Shown in pieces: positions 53,419 through 62,529 of a stretch of 64,000 bases of DNA (positions are counted from its first letter, which is position 1; every line of letters starts with the position of its first letter). Source of the DNA: Mycobacterium sp. M26 (GTDB taxonomy: Bacteria; Actinomycetota; Actinomycetes; Mycobacteriales; Mycobacteriaceae). A model generated the notes under the pieces. That model ran no database searches. It was not told the DNA's origin and worked only from the letters and a program-made list of their open reading frames with translations. Made by a program: the position numbers and the translations under genes. The DNA lies in the NCBI RefSeq assembly GCF_001494595.1, contig NZ_LN929908.1:1153716-1217715 (forward strand), written 5' to 3'.

Positions 53419-54233
53419 CGCGGGTTGTCCAGCAACACCAGCGCAGCGTCCGCGGTGGCCAGGACCGCACCTGGCTGCACACCGGCCTGGTCGGCGATGT
53501 CGGCGATCAGGCTGACGTCCTTGTGCAACAGCCCGCCGGCCACCTGCTTGAGCATGTCCAGACTGCCGCCGAAGCGCGCCACGCTGCTCAGCGCAAAGCT
53601 GTTGCCTGAACCGCGGCCGATCACCTCGGCCAGCTTCTCCACCGACACTCCCAGTGACTGGCCCAGATCCAGGGTGGTCTTGGCGGTCGCCAGATGCGCG
53701 GTGAACAAGAGGTTGTTCAGCAGCTTGGTCACCTGCCCCGAGCCCACGCCACCCAGGTGGACGATCGGGTCGGCATAGGTGGCGAACACCGGGCGCACCC
53801 GCTCGACCACGTCGTCGTCGCCACCGACCATCACCAGCAGCGTGCCGGCTTCGGCGGCCGGGCCGCCGCCGCTGACCGGGGCGTCGATCACCGAGACACC
53901 CTGGGCGGCAGCCCGCTTGGCCAGTTCGCGGCAGGTGTCCGGGTGCACCGTGGCATGCACGGCGATGATGCCGCCGGGCGCCAGGCCGGCCAGCACACCG
54001 TCGGCGCGGGTCGCCACATCCATCACATCGGCGTCACCCACCACGCACAGACACACCAGATCGCTCTCCGCAGCAAGGTCTTTCGGCGATGCTGCGACGG
54101 CCGCCGCGGTGTCGGCGAACGGCTCGAGTGACTCCGCTCGACGCGCCCACAGCGTGGTGGCGTAGCCGCCCTCGACGATGCGCCGCGCCATCGGCGCGCC
54201 CTGGCTGCCCAGCCCGATGAATCCCACCCGCAT
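53415..54233 (-). CDS. Beta-hydroxyacid dehydrogenase (paralogue)
   Basis: 272 residues from ATG 54233. FIGLGSQGAPMARR, DAPVSGGGPAAEAGT and catalytic Lys in GSGQVTKLLNN as in the neighbour. Glycine-rich loop deviates slightly (GLGSQG). The ATG overlaps the stop of the alpha/beta-hydrolase gene by one base (TAATG). Substrate probably similar to but not identical with that of the neighbour. Confidence 0.88.
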   Translation of the reverse strand: MRVGFIGLGSQGAPMARRIVEGGYATTLWARRAESLEPFADTAAAVAASPKDLAAESDLVCLCVVGDADVMDVATRADGVLAGLAPGGIIAVHATVHPDTCRELAKRAAAQGVSVIDAPVSGGGPAAEAGTLLVMVGGDDDVVERVRPVFATYADPIVHLGGVGSGQVTKLLNNLLFTAHLATAKTTLDLGQSLGVSVEKLAEVIGRGSGNSFALSSVARFGGSLDMLKQVAGGLLHKDVSLIADIADQAGVQPGAVLATADAALVLLDNPR

Positions 54234-55111
54234 TAGCCGGCCTCCTCGTTGACATCGACGTTGATGCATTGCTGCACCCAGGACAGGACACCCGAGTGGT
54301 ACTGCGCCGCAGCCACTCCGAGACTCAGGTTGTGCCCGCAGCCGCTCTGCTGGTTGATCTCGACCCGCGGCGCGGCGCAGAACAACGCGGCGATATCGGC
54401 CAGCGCTTCGGGCCCCGAATCCCAGACCCGTTCGTGTTCGGCGGCGGTGAAGCGGACCGGCGCGCGCACCCGGGCCGCCAATTCCGGGAAGTCGCGGCCT
54501 GCCCAGTTGGTCGACACCTCCGCTTCCTGCGGAGGCGACCCGGTAGCGCCGACGGCGTTGACGACATCGTCGGGATACAGGTCGGCGGGCGCCCAGATCA
54601 GCTCACGCAGGCCGGCCGGCCGGTGGGTCGGGGTGGCCTGCTTGAGGATCTCGCGCGCTGACGGGTATTGCCGCACAGCGGTTCCGGCGATCTCGAGGCC
54701 TAGGACGTCGGAGCCACGGTCGGCGACGGCCATCCGCAGCGCGAGCTCGCAGCCATTGGAGTGCGCCATCAGGAACAGCCCGGCCCCGCGCGGCCGCTGA
54801 CCCAGGACGGCATCGGCTGCGGCATAGGCCAGTTCGACCCGGCGGGCCGGATCCCACATCTGATCGGCGTACGACGCGCTGGTGCCGTAGCCCGGGCGGT
54901 CCAGGGCGATCGCGGTGAAACCCGCTGCGGCGGCGGCCCGCAGCAGCGACAACTCGGGGTGGCCGGGGCAGTCGAAGTACGCCGCGGACGAGGCGCCGCC
55001 GTGCAGCGCGATGATCACCGCCCGGGGGTCGGTGGCCTCGGCGAACAGACCCGACATCGGGATACCGTCCACGGGGACCACCCGGCGCACAGGTGCGGCC
55101 GGTTCGGTCAC
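54233..55111 (-). CDS. Alpha/beta hydrolase
   Basis: 292 residues from GTG 55111. Oxyanion region IIALHGGASSAAY, nucleophile Ser in MAHSNGCELALR (Ala-x-Ser-x-Gly rather than Gly-x-Ser-x-Gly), and a His in GCGHNLSLG. The Asp is not certain. Possible roles are hydrolysis of a CoA thioester, lactone or C-C bond. Stop and start overlap both neighbours, so it is made with the DUF35 fusion and dehydrogenases. Confidence 0.83.
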   Translation of the reverse strand: MTEPAAPVRRVVPVDGIPMSGLFAEATDPRAVIIALHGGASSAAYFDCPGHPELSLLRAAAAAGFTAIALDRPGYGTSASYADQMWDPARRVELAYAAADAVLGQRPRGAGLFLMAHSNGCELALRMAVADRGSDVLGLEIAGTAVRQYPSAREILKQATPTHRPAGLRELIWAPADLYPDDVVNAVGATGSPPQEAEVSTNWAGRDFPELAARVRAPVRFTAAEHERVWDSGPEALADIAALFCAAPRVEINQQSGCGHNLSLGVAAAQYHSGVLSWVQQCINVDVNEEAG

Positions 55112-56766
55112 GAGTCCACCCGCATCAGCAGCACACCGCTGGGGGTCAGCCCGCCGCTGCTGGCGACGGCGACCGTGGCGTCGCGGACCTGACGCTCGCC
55201 GGCTTCACCGCGCAACTGGGTGACGGCCTCGTGGATCAGGCCCATGCCATGGGTGCGACCGTGGGAGAGCTGACCGCCGTGGGTGTTGAGCGGCAGTATC
55301 CCGTCGCGGGCGATGTTCGTGCCGCCGGCCAGGAAGTCCTTGGCCTCGCCGATCCCGCAGAACCCCAGGGCCTCGATCCAGGACAGGCAGTTGAAGGTGA
55401 ACCCGTCGTAGAGTTCGGCGACGTCGACATCGCTGGGCCGCAACGAGGTTCGCGACCACAGATGCGCCGACTGGCCCAGCACCTGGGGTTCGTGCGTCAT
55501 CGTGGTCTGATCCCAGTCGGTGCGTTCGATGATCTGGGTGCCCACGGCCTCGAACAGCACCGGCGGTTTGGGCAGATCGCGGGCCGTCTCGACGGCCGAG
55601 ACGATCACCGCCACCGCACCGTCACACGGGACGTCGCAGTCGTAGAGGCCGAACGGTGTGGTGATGGGCCGGGCGGACAGATAGTCGTCCATGGTCATCG
55701 GGTCACGGTAGATTGCGGTCGGATTCAGCGCGGCGTTGGCCCGCTGGTTCAGGGCGATCCAGCCCAACGTTTCCCGGGTGGTGCCGTAGCGCTGAAAGTG
55801 GCGCTGGGCGTTGAGTGCCAGCGTGTGTGCCGCCGAGGTCGCCCCGAACGGCATCTGCCAGCTGGTGGTCCGCAGGCCGCCGGGCGGGGCCATCCTGCCC
55901 TGCTTGAGCAGCTCTTGGAAGGTGGCCTCCCACAAGGTGCGGAAGCACAGCACGTGCCGGGCCATTCCGGTCGCCACGGCCATCATCGCCGCGATCACCG
56001 AACCGCCGGGCCCGAAGGTGTCCATCCCGCCGTTGATCCAGGTCGGGCGCAGGCCCAACGCACCCTCGAGTGCGGTCACCCCGCCCTCACCCATCCCGGC
56101 GACGTCCAGGCCGGGGTAGGTCGACAGCCCGTCGATATCGGCGAAGGTCAGACCGGCGTCGGCGACGGCGGCCGCACACGCCTCGACAGTCAGCGCCAGC
56201 GGGTTCACCATCAGCCGCCGACCCAGCCGGGATGCGCCGATCCCGGTGATGGCCGAGCGCTCCTCGAACTTGGCCGCACCGAGTGAGGGCCGGACGTGCC
56301 GGGCGAAGTCTTGCGGTGCGATCTCGTCGGCCGGCTGCTCACCGAACTGCACCGGCGTCACCGGCCGGAATAGCGGCAGGTATACGTCGTCGTTCTTCTC
56401 GAACACCACCTCGACCAGCTGGCCCGGCACGAGGTCGTCGGGGTCGGCGTCGATGATGTTGGTGGTCAACCGAACTCGCGGATCTTCCTGGATCGCCACC
56501 TGCGCCACCACGTAGGGCGCGGGCAGTCCGGGAATGGCGAACCGGTGGTTGACGGTGAAGGCCGACAGCACCCCGACGCCGCTGACCTCGCGCACTCCCA
56601 TCGCGGTGCTGCGGCAGTACCGGCACACCGGCTGCGGCGGATGAATCAGCGCCTGGCAGCTGGTGCATTCCTGGATGCGGAGCGTGCCGTCAGCCCCCGA
56701 TGTCCAGAAGAACTCGTTCTCCGCGGTGAGCTGTGGCAGCGGAGCGCGGGTTCCTCCCGCACTCAC
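55108..56766 (-). CDS. DUF35-thiolase-like fusion, predicted acyl-CoA retro-aldolase
   Basis: 552 residues. N terminus: DUF35 with a zinc ribbon of Cys34, Cys37, Cys48 and Cys51 and an OB fold (to about 140). C terminus: lipid-transfer-protein/thiolase-like domain (about 170-552) without the thiolase nucleophilic Cys, ending in HGGQLSHGRTHGMGLIHEAV. In actinobacterial sterol degradation the Ltp2-type thiolase-like proteins act with a separate DUF35 partner as aldolases that cleave 3-hydroxyacyl-CoA side chains. Here both halves are fused in reverse order. GTG start overlaps the ferredoxin stop. Confidence 0.88.
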   Translation of the reverse strand: MSAGGTRAPLPQLTAENEFFWTSGADGTLRIQECTSCQALIHPPQPVCRYCRSTAMGVREVSGVGVLSAFTVNHRFAIPGLPAPYVVAQVAIQEDPRVRLTTNIIDADPDDLVPGQLVEVVFEKNDDVYLPLFRPVTPVQFGEQPADEIAPQDFARHVRPSLGAAKFEERSAITGIGASRLGRRLMVNPLALTVEACAAAVADAGLTFADIDGLSTYPGLDVAGMGEGGVTALEGALGLRPTWINGGMDTFGPGGSVIAAMMAVATGMARHVLCFRTLWEATFQELLKQGRMAPPGGLRTTSWQMPFGATSAAHTLALNAQRHFQRYGTTRETLGWIALNQRANAALNPTAIYRDPMTMDDYLSARPITTPFGLYDCDVPCDGAVAVIVSAVETARDLPKPPVLFEAVGTQIIERTDWDQTTMTHEPQVLGQSAHLWSRTSLRPSDVDVAELYDGFTFNCLSWIEALGFCGIGEAKDFLAGGTNIARDGILPLNTHGGQLSHGRTHGMGLIHEAVTQLRGEAGERQVRDATVAVASSGGLTPSGVLLMRVDS

Positions 56767-57059
56767 TGGGCGAAGCCCCAGCGCGCCTCGAACACCGGTT
56801 CTTCGTCGGCGGCCGGTGCGGCGGCGGGCCGCTTCTCACCGGTGAACTCGTCCTGGCTCATCTCGATGATCGCGTGCACCGGGCAGTCGAACAGCGCGCG
56901 CAGCACGTCGTCGCGGTCCTCCTCGGCCACGGTGCCGTCACCGATGAGCGAGGCATATCCCCACTCGTCCAGCGAGAAGTAGCCGGGGGCGTGCTTTCCG
57001 CAGATGCCGAAACCGTCACACAGCGTACGGTCGAGCCGGATTCGCATGTTCTCACTCAT
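56763..57059 (-). CDS. 3Fe-4S ferredoxin with a C-terminal extension
   Basis: 98 residues. Cys14, Cys20 and Cys59 with Gly17 at the fourth position, a 3Fe-4S layout. A tail of about 30 residues rich in Ala, Glu and Pro follows. It starts four bases after the NuoF-like gene, so it may be the immediate electron acceptor of that flavoprotein, and could serve the P450 or the oxygenase. Confidence 0.87.
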   Translation of the reverse strand: MSENMRIRLDRTLCDGFGICGKHAPGYFSLDEWGYASLIGDGTVAEEDRDDVLRALFDCPVHAIIEMSQDEFTGEKRPAAAPAADEEPVFEARWGFAQ

Positions 57060-57062
57060 GTT

Positions 57063-58364
57063 TCAGGCCACCGTCTCCACCTCAAAGGGCCGCTGGGCGT
57101 CGAATGCGCCCGTCCGGCAGATCGCACAGTCACCCGCGAGGTGCTGCTCGACGAGATCAGGGAATCCACTGAGCACGCTCTCGGCGATGTTGGCCGCCCC
57201 GTCGAGGGTTGCGCACGCGCCACGGCCGCGTAGCACCTGCGACCACCGCTCCAGGCGCGCGACGTCTTCTCGGCTGGCGACGCCGTCGCGCAGCGCCCCG
57301 GCGGCCGCAGCCATCGCCGCGGTGCCGTTGAAGCAGGACCCGCACTGGCCGGCGTTCTCCCGGTCGAAGTAGGCCAGCACCGCGGCGGCGACCGCTACCG
57401 GGCACTCCTCGGTCAGCAGGGCCACCGCCCCGCAGCCCAGACCGCTGCCGACCGCGCGCAGAGTTTCGTGATCCAGCGTGGTGTCCAGCACCGAACGGCC
57501 GAGCAGGCCGGCGAAGTAGCCGCCCATCAGCGCTCCGCGCAGGGATTCTGGGGAAACACCATGCAGGGCAAGCAGTTCGGTGAAGGGCAGGCCGTGCGGA
57601 ATCTCATAGAGCGCGGGGACGCGGCCGGCGCCGGTCACGGTCACCAGGAACGTGCCGGGGGAGGCCGGTGTCCCGGCCCCGCGGAATCCGGCGGCGCCGT
57701 GCGTCAGCAGGTAGGGCAGGTTGGCCAGTGTCTCGACATTGCTGACCAGGGTCGGGTGACCGTCGACGCCGTGCTGAAACGGCCGCGGCGGCTTGTCGGT
57801 GGGTTTGGCCGGGCCGCCATTGATGACACGGACGGCGGCGGTCTCCTCACCGGCCACGTAGGCCGGGGCCACGGTGACCACCGAGATCTCCAGCCCGCCC
57901 AGGGTGTCGAAGCCCACCTCCGCCAGCGCCGCCTCGACCGCGGCGGCCGCAGCGGCATCGGAGACATAGATGTAGGCCCGTTGGGCGCCGACCGCGCGGG
58001 CGGCCAGTCGCACCCCGTCGATGATGAGGTGCGGGCGGTGGCGCAGCAGCCAGCGGTCCTTCACCGACGCGGGCTCGCCCTCCTCACCGTTGGCCACCAC
58101 CACAGTCTGGTGGCCGTTCAGGTGCGCACTGCGCACGGTGCGCAGCTTGACCGAGAGCGGGAAGGCGGCCCCACCGCGGCCGAGCAGACCGGACTGATCG
58201 ACCTCGGCCAGCAGCGTCTCGACGTTGTCCAGCAACGCATATCCACCGCCGGCCAGATACGCGCTGTGCGATTCGACCGCGGCGGGCAGTCGCACCAACC
58301 GCGGCGTGATGCCGGGGGCGGCGGCCACCGTCACGGCCGTGCCCGCCTGGGCAGTCGCGTTCAT
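57063..58364 (-). CDS. NuoF-like NADH-binding flavoprotein
   Basis: 433 residues. NADH:ubiquinone oxidoreductase 51-kDa type: LLGRGGAAFPLSVKLRTVR (FMN/NAD site), NGEEGEPASVKDR, and a C-terminal Fe-S region with CGSC. Only two of the three closely spaced cysteines of canonical NuoF are kept (Cys-Gly-Ser-Cys-Phe-Asn-Gly), with other cysteines further on (GACATL, GDCAICRTG). Function is probably as ferredoxin reductase for the ferredoxin encoded just downstream. No other Nuo genes are here. Confidence 0.85.
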   Translation of the reverse strand: MNATAQAGTAVTVAAAPGITPRLVRLPAAVESHSAYLAGGGYALLDNVETLLAEVDQSGLLGRGGAAFPLSVKLRTVRSAHLNGHQTVVVANGEEGEPASVKDRWLLRHRPHLIIDGVRLAARAVGAQRAYIYVSDAAAAAAVEAALAEVGFDTLGGLEISVVTVAPAYVAGEETAAVRVINGGPAKPTDKPPRPFQHGVDGHPTLVSNVETLANLPYLLTHGAAGFRGAGTPASPGTFLVTVTGAGRVPALYEIPHGLPFTELLALHGVSPESLRGALMGGYFAGLLGRSVLDTTLDHETLRAVGSGLGCGAVALLTEECPVAVAAAVLAYFDRENAGQCGSCFNGTAAMAAAAGALRDGVASREDVARLERWSQVLRGRGACATLDGAANIAESVLSGFPDLVEQHLAGDCAICRTGAFDAQRPFEVETVA

Positions 58365-58411
58365 CGGTCACCTCTTCTGATTCGGGCGCCCAGCGGGGGA
58401 TCGCTAGGCTG

Positions 58412-58891
58412 ATGGCCATGAGAACGGCTGTTGTCCGCGTCGACGTCGACCCGACGGGTGAGCTGTCGCCGCAGCAGCTCACCGAGGGCATGGCGACCCT
58501 GCGGGCGTTGGCCGCTCAGTCCGGTATCGAGGTGGTGGACAACAACCTCGCCGTGATGCCGCGTGGGCGCCGTGAGGCCGAGATGCTGATCGTCGGCGCC
58601 GACCCACAGGAGCTGCAGCAGACGGCGATCACGATGTGCGCCAACGCCTTCGGCACACAGCCCCGGGCGGGGACGCTGACCTACGTGAGCCGCGGCACGG
58701 ACGAGGACGCCCGCGGTGTGCTGGCCGGATTCGGCCTGACCGGTGAGATCGAGCGCACCGCCGGGGACGACGGCTACGACATCATCTCCGTCACGCTGCG
58801 CAAGGCCGACATGGCGCGGATCCCGGAGAGCCGGGTGCACACCGCACTGGAGGCGTCGACCAACTGCGAGGTGCACATCCGCCTGGTGTGA
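58412..58891 (+). CDS. Protein of unknown function, divergent to the NuoF-like gene
   Basis: 159 residues from ATG 58412; ATG 58418 is also possible. Begins MAMRTAVVRVDVDPTGELSPQQL and ends with ASTNCEVHIRLV. Predicted alpha/beta, no cofactor or metal motif. Its start is only 47 bases from the NuoF-like start on the other strand, so the two share a promoter region. No family recognised. Confidence 0.7.
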   Translation: MAMRTAVVRVDVDPTGELSPQQLTEGMATLRALAAQSGIEVVDNNLAVMPRGRREAEMLIVGADPQELQQTAITMCANAFGTQPRAGTLTYVSRGTDEDARGVLAGFGLTGEIERTAGDDGYDIISVTLRKADMARIPESRVHTALEASTNCEVHIRLV

Positions 58892-58905
58892 GCTGGCCAT
58901 CGTGC

Positions 58906-59799
58906 TCACCGATCCAGGAATTCCAGGATGGCCGGAGCCGCCTGCACCCAGGTGTCGAACATGTTGAAATGCTTGACCCTCCCGGACGCACGGTCCTCGC
59001 CGGCCCGCTCCCAGGCGTCTTCCGGCCACGGCGGGTCGATCAGTGTCGAACCCTTGATCAGGCAGTTCACCTCCAGCGACGTGCGCTTGGGGTGGTCCCA
59101 GTCGTTCTCGCCGCCGCGGATGATCAGCGTGGGCACCTTGATGTCACCGAACAGCTCGTCGTCCACACCCGGGATCGCCTGGCCCGGCTTGGGCACGAAC
59201 GCGTTGAGCCAGCGCAGCATGACGCGCAGGAACTCGTCGGTGTCCATCGCCAGGATGCGCTCGGAGTTCGCCGGGTTCTCGGCGATCCGTTCCTTCCACT
59301 CGTCCACGTGCAGAAGGCCTTTGATACCCAGTCCGCGGACAGCCAGGATACTGGGCACCAGATAGTAGGAGCCCAGCACGAACGAGCCGTAGACGCCGCC
59401 CACGATGTTCCAGGTGACGAGCTTGGTGGCGATCTCCGGGTAGAGGATCGTGGTGAGAATCGAATCCCTGGCCCCGCCGGAGCCGCCGGCGATGACGCAC
59501 GGGCCGATACCCAGGCCGGTGATCAGCCCGTGCAACGTCTCGGCGCGCATATGGGATTCACTCTGGCCGTAGAACTGCAGGTCGGACTTGCCACAGTTGG
59601 GCCGGTCCCACAGCAGCACCCGGTACCCGCCGGAGACCAGTTCCTCGGCCAGCGGCCGAAGACCCTCGATGTCCTTGCTGTACCGGCCACCGGGCGTCAG
59701 GGCGATGAAGTCGCCCGTGTCGCCGAGGATTTCGTAGACGACGTTGCCACCGTTGATCTCGATGACCTCTTCGCCATCGCGCAGCACCGGCCCGCTCAT
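58906..59799 (-). CDS. Alpha/beta hydrolase (C-C bond or ester hydrolase type)
   Basis: 297 residues from ATG 59799. YRVLLWDRPNCGKSDLQFYG near the N terminus, nucleophile Ser in AGGSGGARD, an Asp in GENDWDHP and His in RVKHFNMF. Layout like meta-cleavage-product hydrolases and haloalkane-dehalogenase relatives. Start overlaps the stop of the Rieske ferredoxin gene (ATGA-like). Candidate for ring-cleavage-product hydrolysis. Confidence 0.85.
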   Translation of the reverse strand: MSGPVLRDGEEVIEINGGNVVYEILGDTGDFIALTPGGRYSKDIEGLRPLAEELVSGGYRVLLWDRPNCGKSDLQFYGQSESHMRAETLHGLITGLGIGPCVIAGGSGGARDSILTTILYPEIATKLVTWNIVGGVYGSFVLGSYYLVPSILAVRGLGIKGLLHVDEWKERIAENPANSERILAMDTDEFLRVMLRWLNAFVPKPGQAIPGVDDELFGDIKVPTLIIRGGENDWDHPKRTSLEVNCLIKGSTLIDPPWPEDAWERAGEDRASGRVKHFNMFDTWVQAAPAILEFLDR

Positions 59800-60188
59800 G
59801 CCATCACGAGCACATCGTTGCCGACCACCCGCACGGGGTAGGTCCGGATGCTCCACTCGGGTTTGACCGCGGTGGTGCCGGTGGCGAGTTCGAAACCCCA
59901 CTGGTGCCAGGGGCAGTAGATGAACTCCATGTCGCGCACCATCACCGCGTCACCGGGAACGCTCTCGTCGACGACGTTGCGACCGCGGGGGCGTCCGGAA
60001 CATAGCGGGCCGCCTTCGTGCGGACAGTAGTTGGCGATCGCATAAAAGGTGCCGTTGACGTTGTAGACGCCGACACCGTGGCGGCCGATCGGCACCAGTT
60101 TGTGTGTGCCGGGCGGGATCTCGTCGACGGTGGCCACCACGTGCTCCCGGCCCTGGGCGAGTCGGGGTTGCTTGTCAGAAGTCGTCAT
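59796..60188 (-). CDS. Rieske-type ferredoxin
   Basis: 130 residues. Cys55-Pro-His57 and Cys92-Pro-Trp-His95 coordinate the 2Fe-2S cluster. Length and the C-terminal strands are typical of dioxygenase ferredoxins. It could supply the Rieske oxygenase at 41664. Between an alpha/beta hydrolase and an amidohydrolase, both on the same strand. Confidence 0.92.
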   Translation of the reverse strand: MTTSDKQPRLAQGREHVVATVDEIPPGTHKLVPIGRHGVGVYNVNGTFYAIANYCPHEGGPLCSGRPRGRNVVDESVPGDAVMVRDMEFIYCPWHQWGFELATGTTAVKPEWSIRTYPVRVVGNDVLVMA

Positions 60189-60192
60189 GTGC

Positions 60193-61338
60193 TCAGAAGA
60201 CCCGCATCTGGCCTTCGACGGCGGGCACGGTGTCGGGCAGCTTGTAGGTCTCGATGCCGTTGCGGAACATCACGGCCTCCCTGGCGTGTTCGGGCAGGTG
60301 CTTGACCAGCCAGCGCGGATCATCGTAGGTCCAGTGCGGGTAGTCCGAGGAGAACAGCAGGATCTTCTCGCATTCCATCCATTCGAAGGCGCGCAGCAGT
60401 TCGGTCTTGTCCTCGGGGTAGTCCAGCGGCTGGGTGGTGAACTTGATGTGGTCCTTGACGTACTCGCTGGGCTTGCGCTTGATGTCCAGCCAGGATTTGC
60501 GGGCTTCGTAGATGGCGTCCATCCGCCACATCAGCGGCAGGATCCAGTTGAAGGCGTGCTCCACGAACACAATTCGCAAGGTGGGGTAGCGGTCGAACAC
60601 GCCGTCGAAGATCAGGCTCATCACCTGGTTGGCCGCGGTCAGCGAATAGCTGACCATGAAGTCATGGTTGTAGCTCGGGAACCCCACCGGCGGGATCGGC
60701 AGCGTTTCGTATACTCCGCGCGAGAGATGGCAGCTGACCACGATGTCGTGTTTGGTGGCGGCCTGCCAGATCGGGTCGTACTGGGGATGACCCCACGACG
60801 GGCGGGGCTCGGCCTTGATCAGTGCTTGGACCATGAACGGGTGGCCGGCCCACTTCTCGATCTCGCGGGCGGCACCCTCGGGGTCCTCGATGGCCACGCA
60901 GATCGATCCGCGCCAGCGCTCGTGCCAGTTGTTCTTGCTGTCCAGCCAGTTCTCGGCCTGCCAGGCGTTGTGCGCGTAGGACAGCGCGGCCGTGGCCTCC
61001 GGCAGCCGGCACGTCCCGTGCGTCGGCTCCAGCACCGCGATGTCGGCGCCGGCCTCCATGATCGCCTGCCGGAACGCCAGATCCGGATCGGTGCAGGCGA
61101 ATTCGCCGTCGTCGGGAAAGGTGTCGACGCGCATGGCGTAGGCGTGCGCGTAATCGGGTGCGTCGTAGTAGATCAGCTCGCCGACCCGGTGGTTCATGAA
61201 GTACTTGCTGCGCAGTGGCTCGGGGATGTACTCCGCCAGCACGCCGCGGCGCGGCACCGGATGCACGTCGGAGTCCACACAGCGCACCGCAACGCGCTCG
61301 GTGGGGGTGACCCGGTCCTGGGTGTGAATAACAGTCAT
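60193..61338 (-). CDS. Amidohydrolase-2 family protein (complete metal set)
   Basis: 381 residues from ATG 61338, with AAGGAGACCACG upstream. DSDVHPVPR (Asp24, His26), VVSCHLSRG, FVEHAFNWILPL and LFSSDYPHW with the metal Asp. Same family as the proteins at 43753 and 61367. Metal-dependent hydrolase or decarboxylase of the ACMSD clan. Follows its paralogue by 28 bases. Confidence 0.87.
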   Translation of the reverse strand: MTVIHTQDRVTPTERVAVRCVDSDVHPVPRRGVLAEYIPEPLRSKYFMNHRVGELIYYDAPDYAHAYAMRVDTFPDDGEFACTDPDLAFRQAIMEAGADIAVLEPTHGTCRLPEATAALSYAHNAWQAENWLDSKNNWHERWRGSICVAIEDPEGAAREIEKWAGHPFMVQALIKAEPRPSWGHPQYDPIWQAATKHDIVVSCHLSRGVYETLPIPPVGFPSYNHDFMVSYSLTAANQVMSLIFDGVFDRYPTLRIVFVEHAFNWILPLMWRMDAIYEARKSWLDIKRKPSEYVKDHIKFTTQPLDYPEDKTELLRAFEWMECEKILLFSSDYPHWTYDDPRWLVKHLPEHAREAVMFRNGIETYKLPDTVPAVEGQMRVF

Positions 61339-61366
61339 CGTGGTCTCCTTGTCCCTACTGCGCGAC

Positions 61367-62458
61367 TCAATGTGTTCCGACGGCGGCCGGGATGTCGATG
61401 CCGTACAGTCCGGCGGCGTTGCGCCAGCACACCTTTGCCCGTTGCTCGGCCGTCCACGCCGCCGGCAGTGAGCGGGCGTCACCGCAGTGCCAGTGCGGAT
61501 AGCTCGAGCCGAACATCAGCATGTCGTCCTTGCCGGTGAACGACAGCCACTCGTCGGCGAAGTCGGCGTCACCGGGCCCGTCGAGGCTGTTGTGAATGAA
61601 GTAGACGTGGCCCGGCAGGTAGTCGCTGGGCATCTTCGGGGCCCACGGTGTCTGCTCCAGATGCGGCCGGCCGAAGCAGTCCATCCGCCAGATGAACGGG
61701 GTGATCATGTCGGCGGCGCCGTCGGCCCAGACGAACTTCAGCTCCGGCATCCGCTCGAACACGCCCTCGGCGATCATGTTGAGCAGGTGGTAGACGTAGT
61801 TGAGCGACATGAAGCCCAGATACTGCTCAAAGGTCCGGGTGTGGCCTGACGGTGTCGGCGGGAACGCGATGCCCTCGCCGGGCTCGATATGGGTGGCCAC
61901 CGGCAGGCCCGCATCCACCGCCGCCTCCCACAGCTCCCAGAACTGTGGCTTGCCGTAGAGCTCCCGGGACTGCAGCGGGATACCGATCTGCACCACCCGG
62001 GGATGGCTCTTGTACTTGTCGATCTCGCGTAGCGCGCCGGTGATGTCGTCGGGGTTGACGCGGATGGTGCCGCGGAACCGCTCGCCGTACTCGGGATGCT
62101 CCAGCCAGCGCGACACCATCATCTCGTTGTGCGCGGCCAGGATGGCGGTGCCCAGATGGCGGTCGGGCATGATGCCGCGGCCCATCGGATGCAGCACCGC
62201 GACGTCGACGCCGCGATCGGTGAACAGATGCCGGGCGACGACCTCGGGGTCGGAGCCGGGGTACTGGCCGTCGGGGCCGCGGGAACCCTTGACGTACTCC
62301 CCGCCCGGGGCGCCGTACCAGTCCATCTCGTAGTCGGGAAAGCCGCGGCTCTTGAACGGCTCGCGCATCACCGTCCGCAGCTCAGGCGTCGACCCGAAGA
62401 AGATGTGCACGCTCGCGTCGATGAGGGGCGTTGTCGTCCCGTCCCGGTTCTCGATCAC
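61367..62458 (-). CDS. Amidohydrolase-2 family protein (metal Asp replaced)
   Basis: 363 residues from GTG 62458, chosen for GGAAGGCGGATTG upstream; the longer frame to 62572 runs through the operator. LIDASVHIFFG (Asp14, His18), VATHIEPGEG, VWADGAADMITPF, but where the paralogue has SSDYPHW this one has GSSYPHW, so the metal Asp is Ser. Could be a non-catalytic partner of the protein at 60193 or an enzyme with different metal needs. Confidence 0.83.
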   Translation of the reverse strand: MIENRDGTTTPLIDASVHIFFGSTPELRTVMREPFKSRGFPDYEMDWYGAPGGEYVKGSRGPDGQYPGSDPEVVARHLFTDRGVDVAVLHPMGRGIMPDRHLGTAILAAHNEMMVSRWLEHPEYGERFRGTIRVNPDDITGALREIDKYKSHPRVVQIGIPLQSRELYGKPQFWELWEAAVDAGLPVATHIEPGEGIAFPPTPSGHTRTFEQYLGFMSLNYVYHLLNMIAEGVFERMPELKFVWADGAADMITPFIWRMDCFGRPHLEQTPWAPKMPSDYLPGHVYFIHNSLDGPGDADFADEWLSFTGKDDMLMFGSSYPHWHCGDARSLPAAWTAEQRAKVCWRNAAGLYGIDIPAAVGTH

Positions 62459-62529
62459 CAATCCGCCTTCCCGCTGCCCGGCGTGCCTGACCGGATACCT
62501 CGTAGTGTAAATCCAAGTTCTTTCAATGC

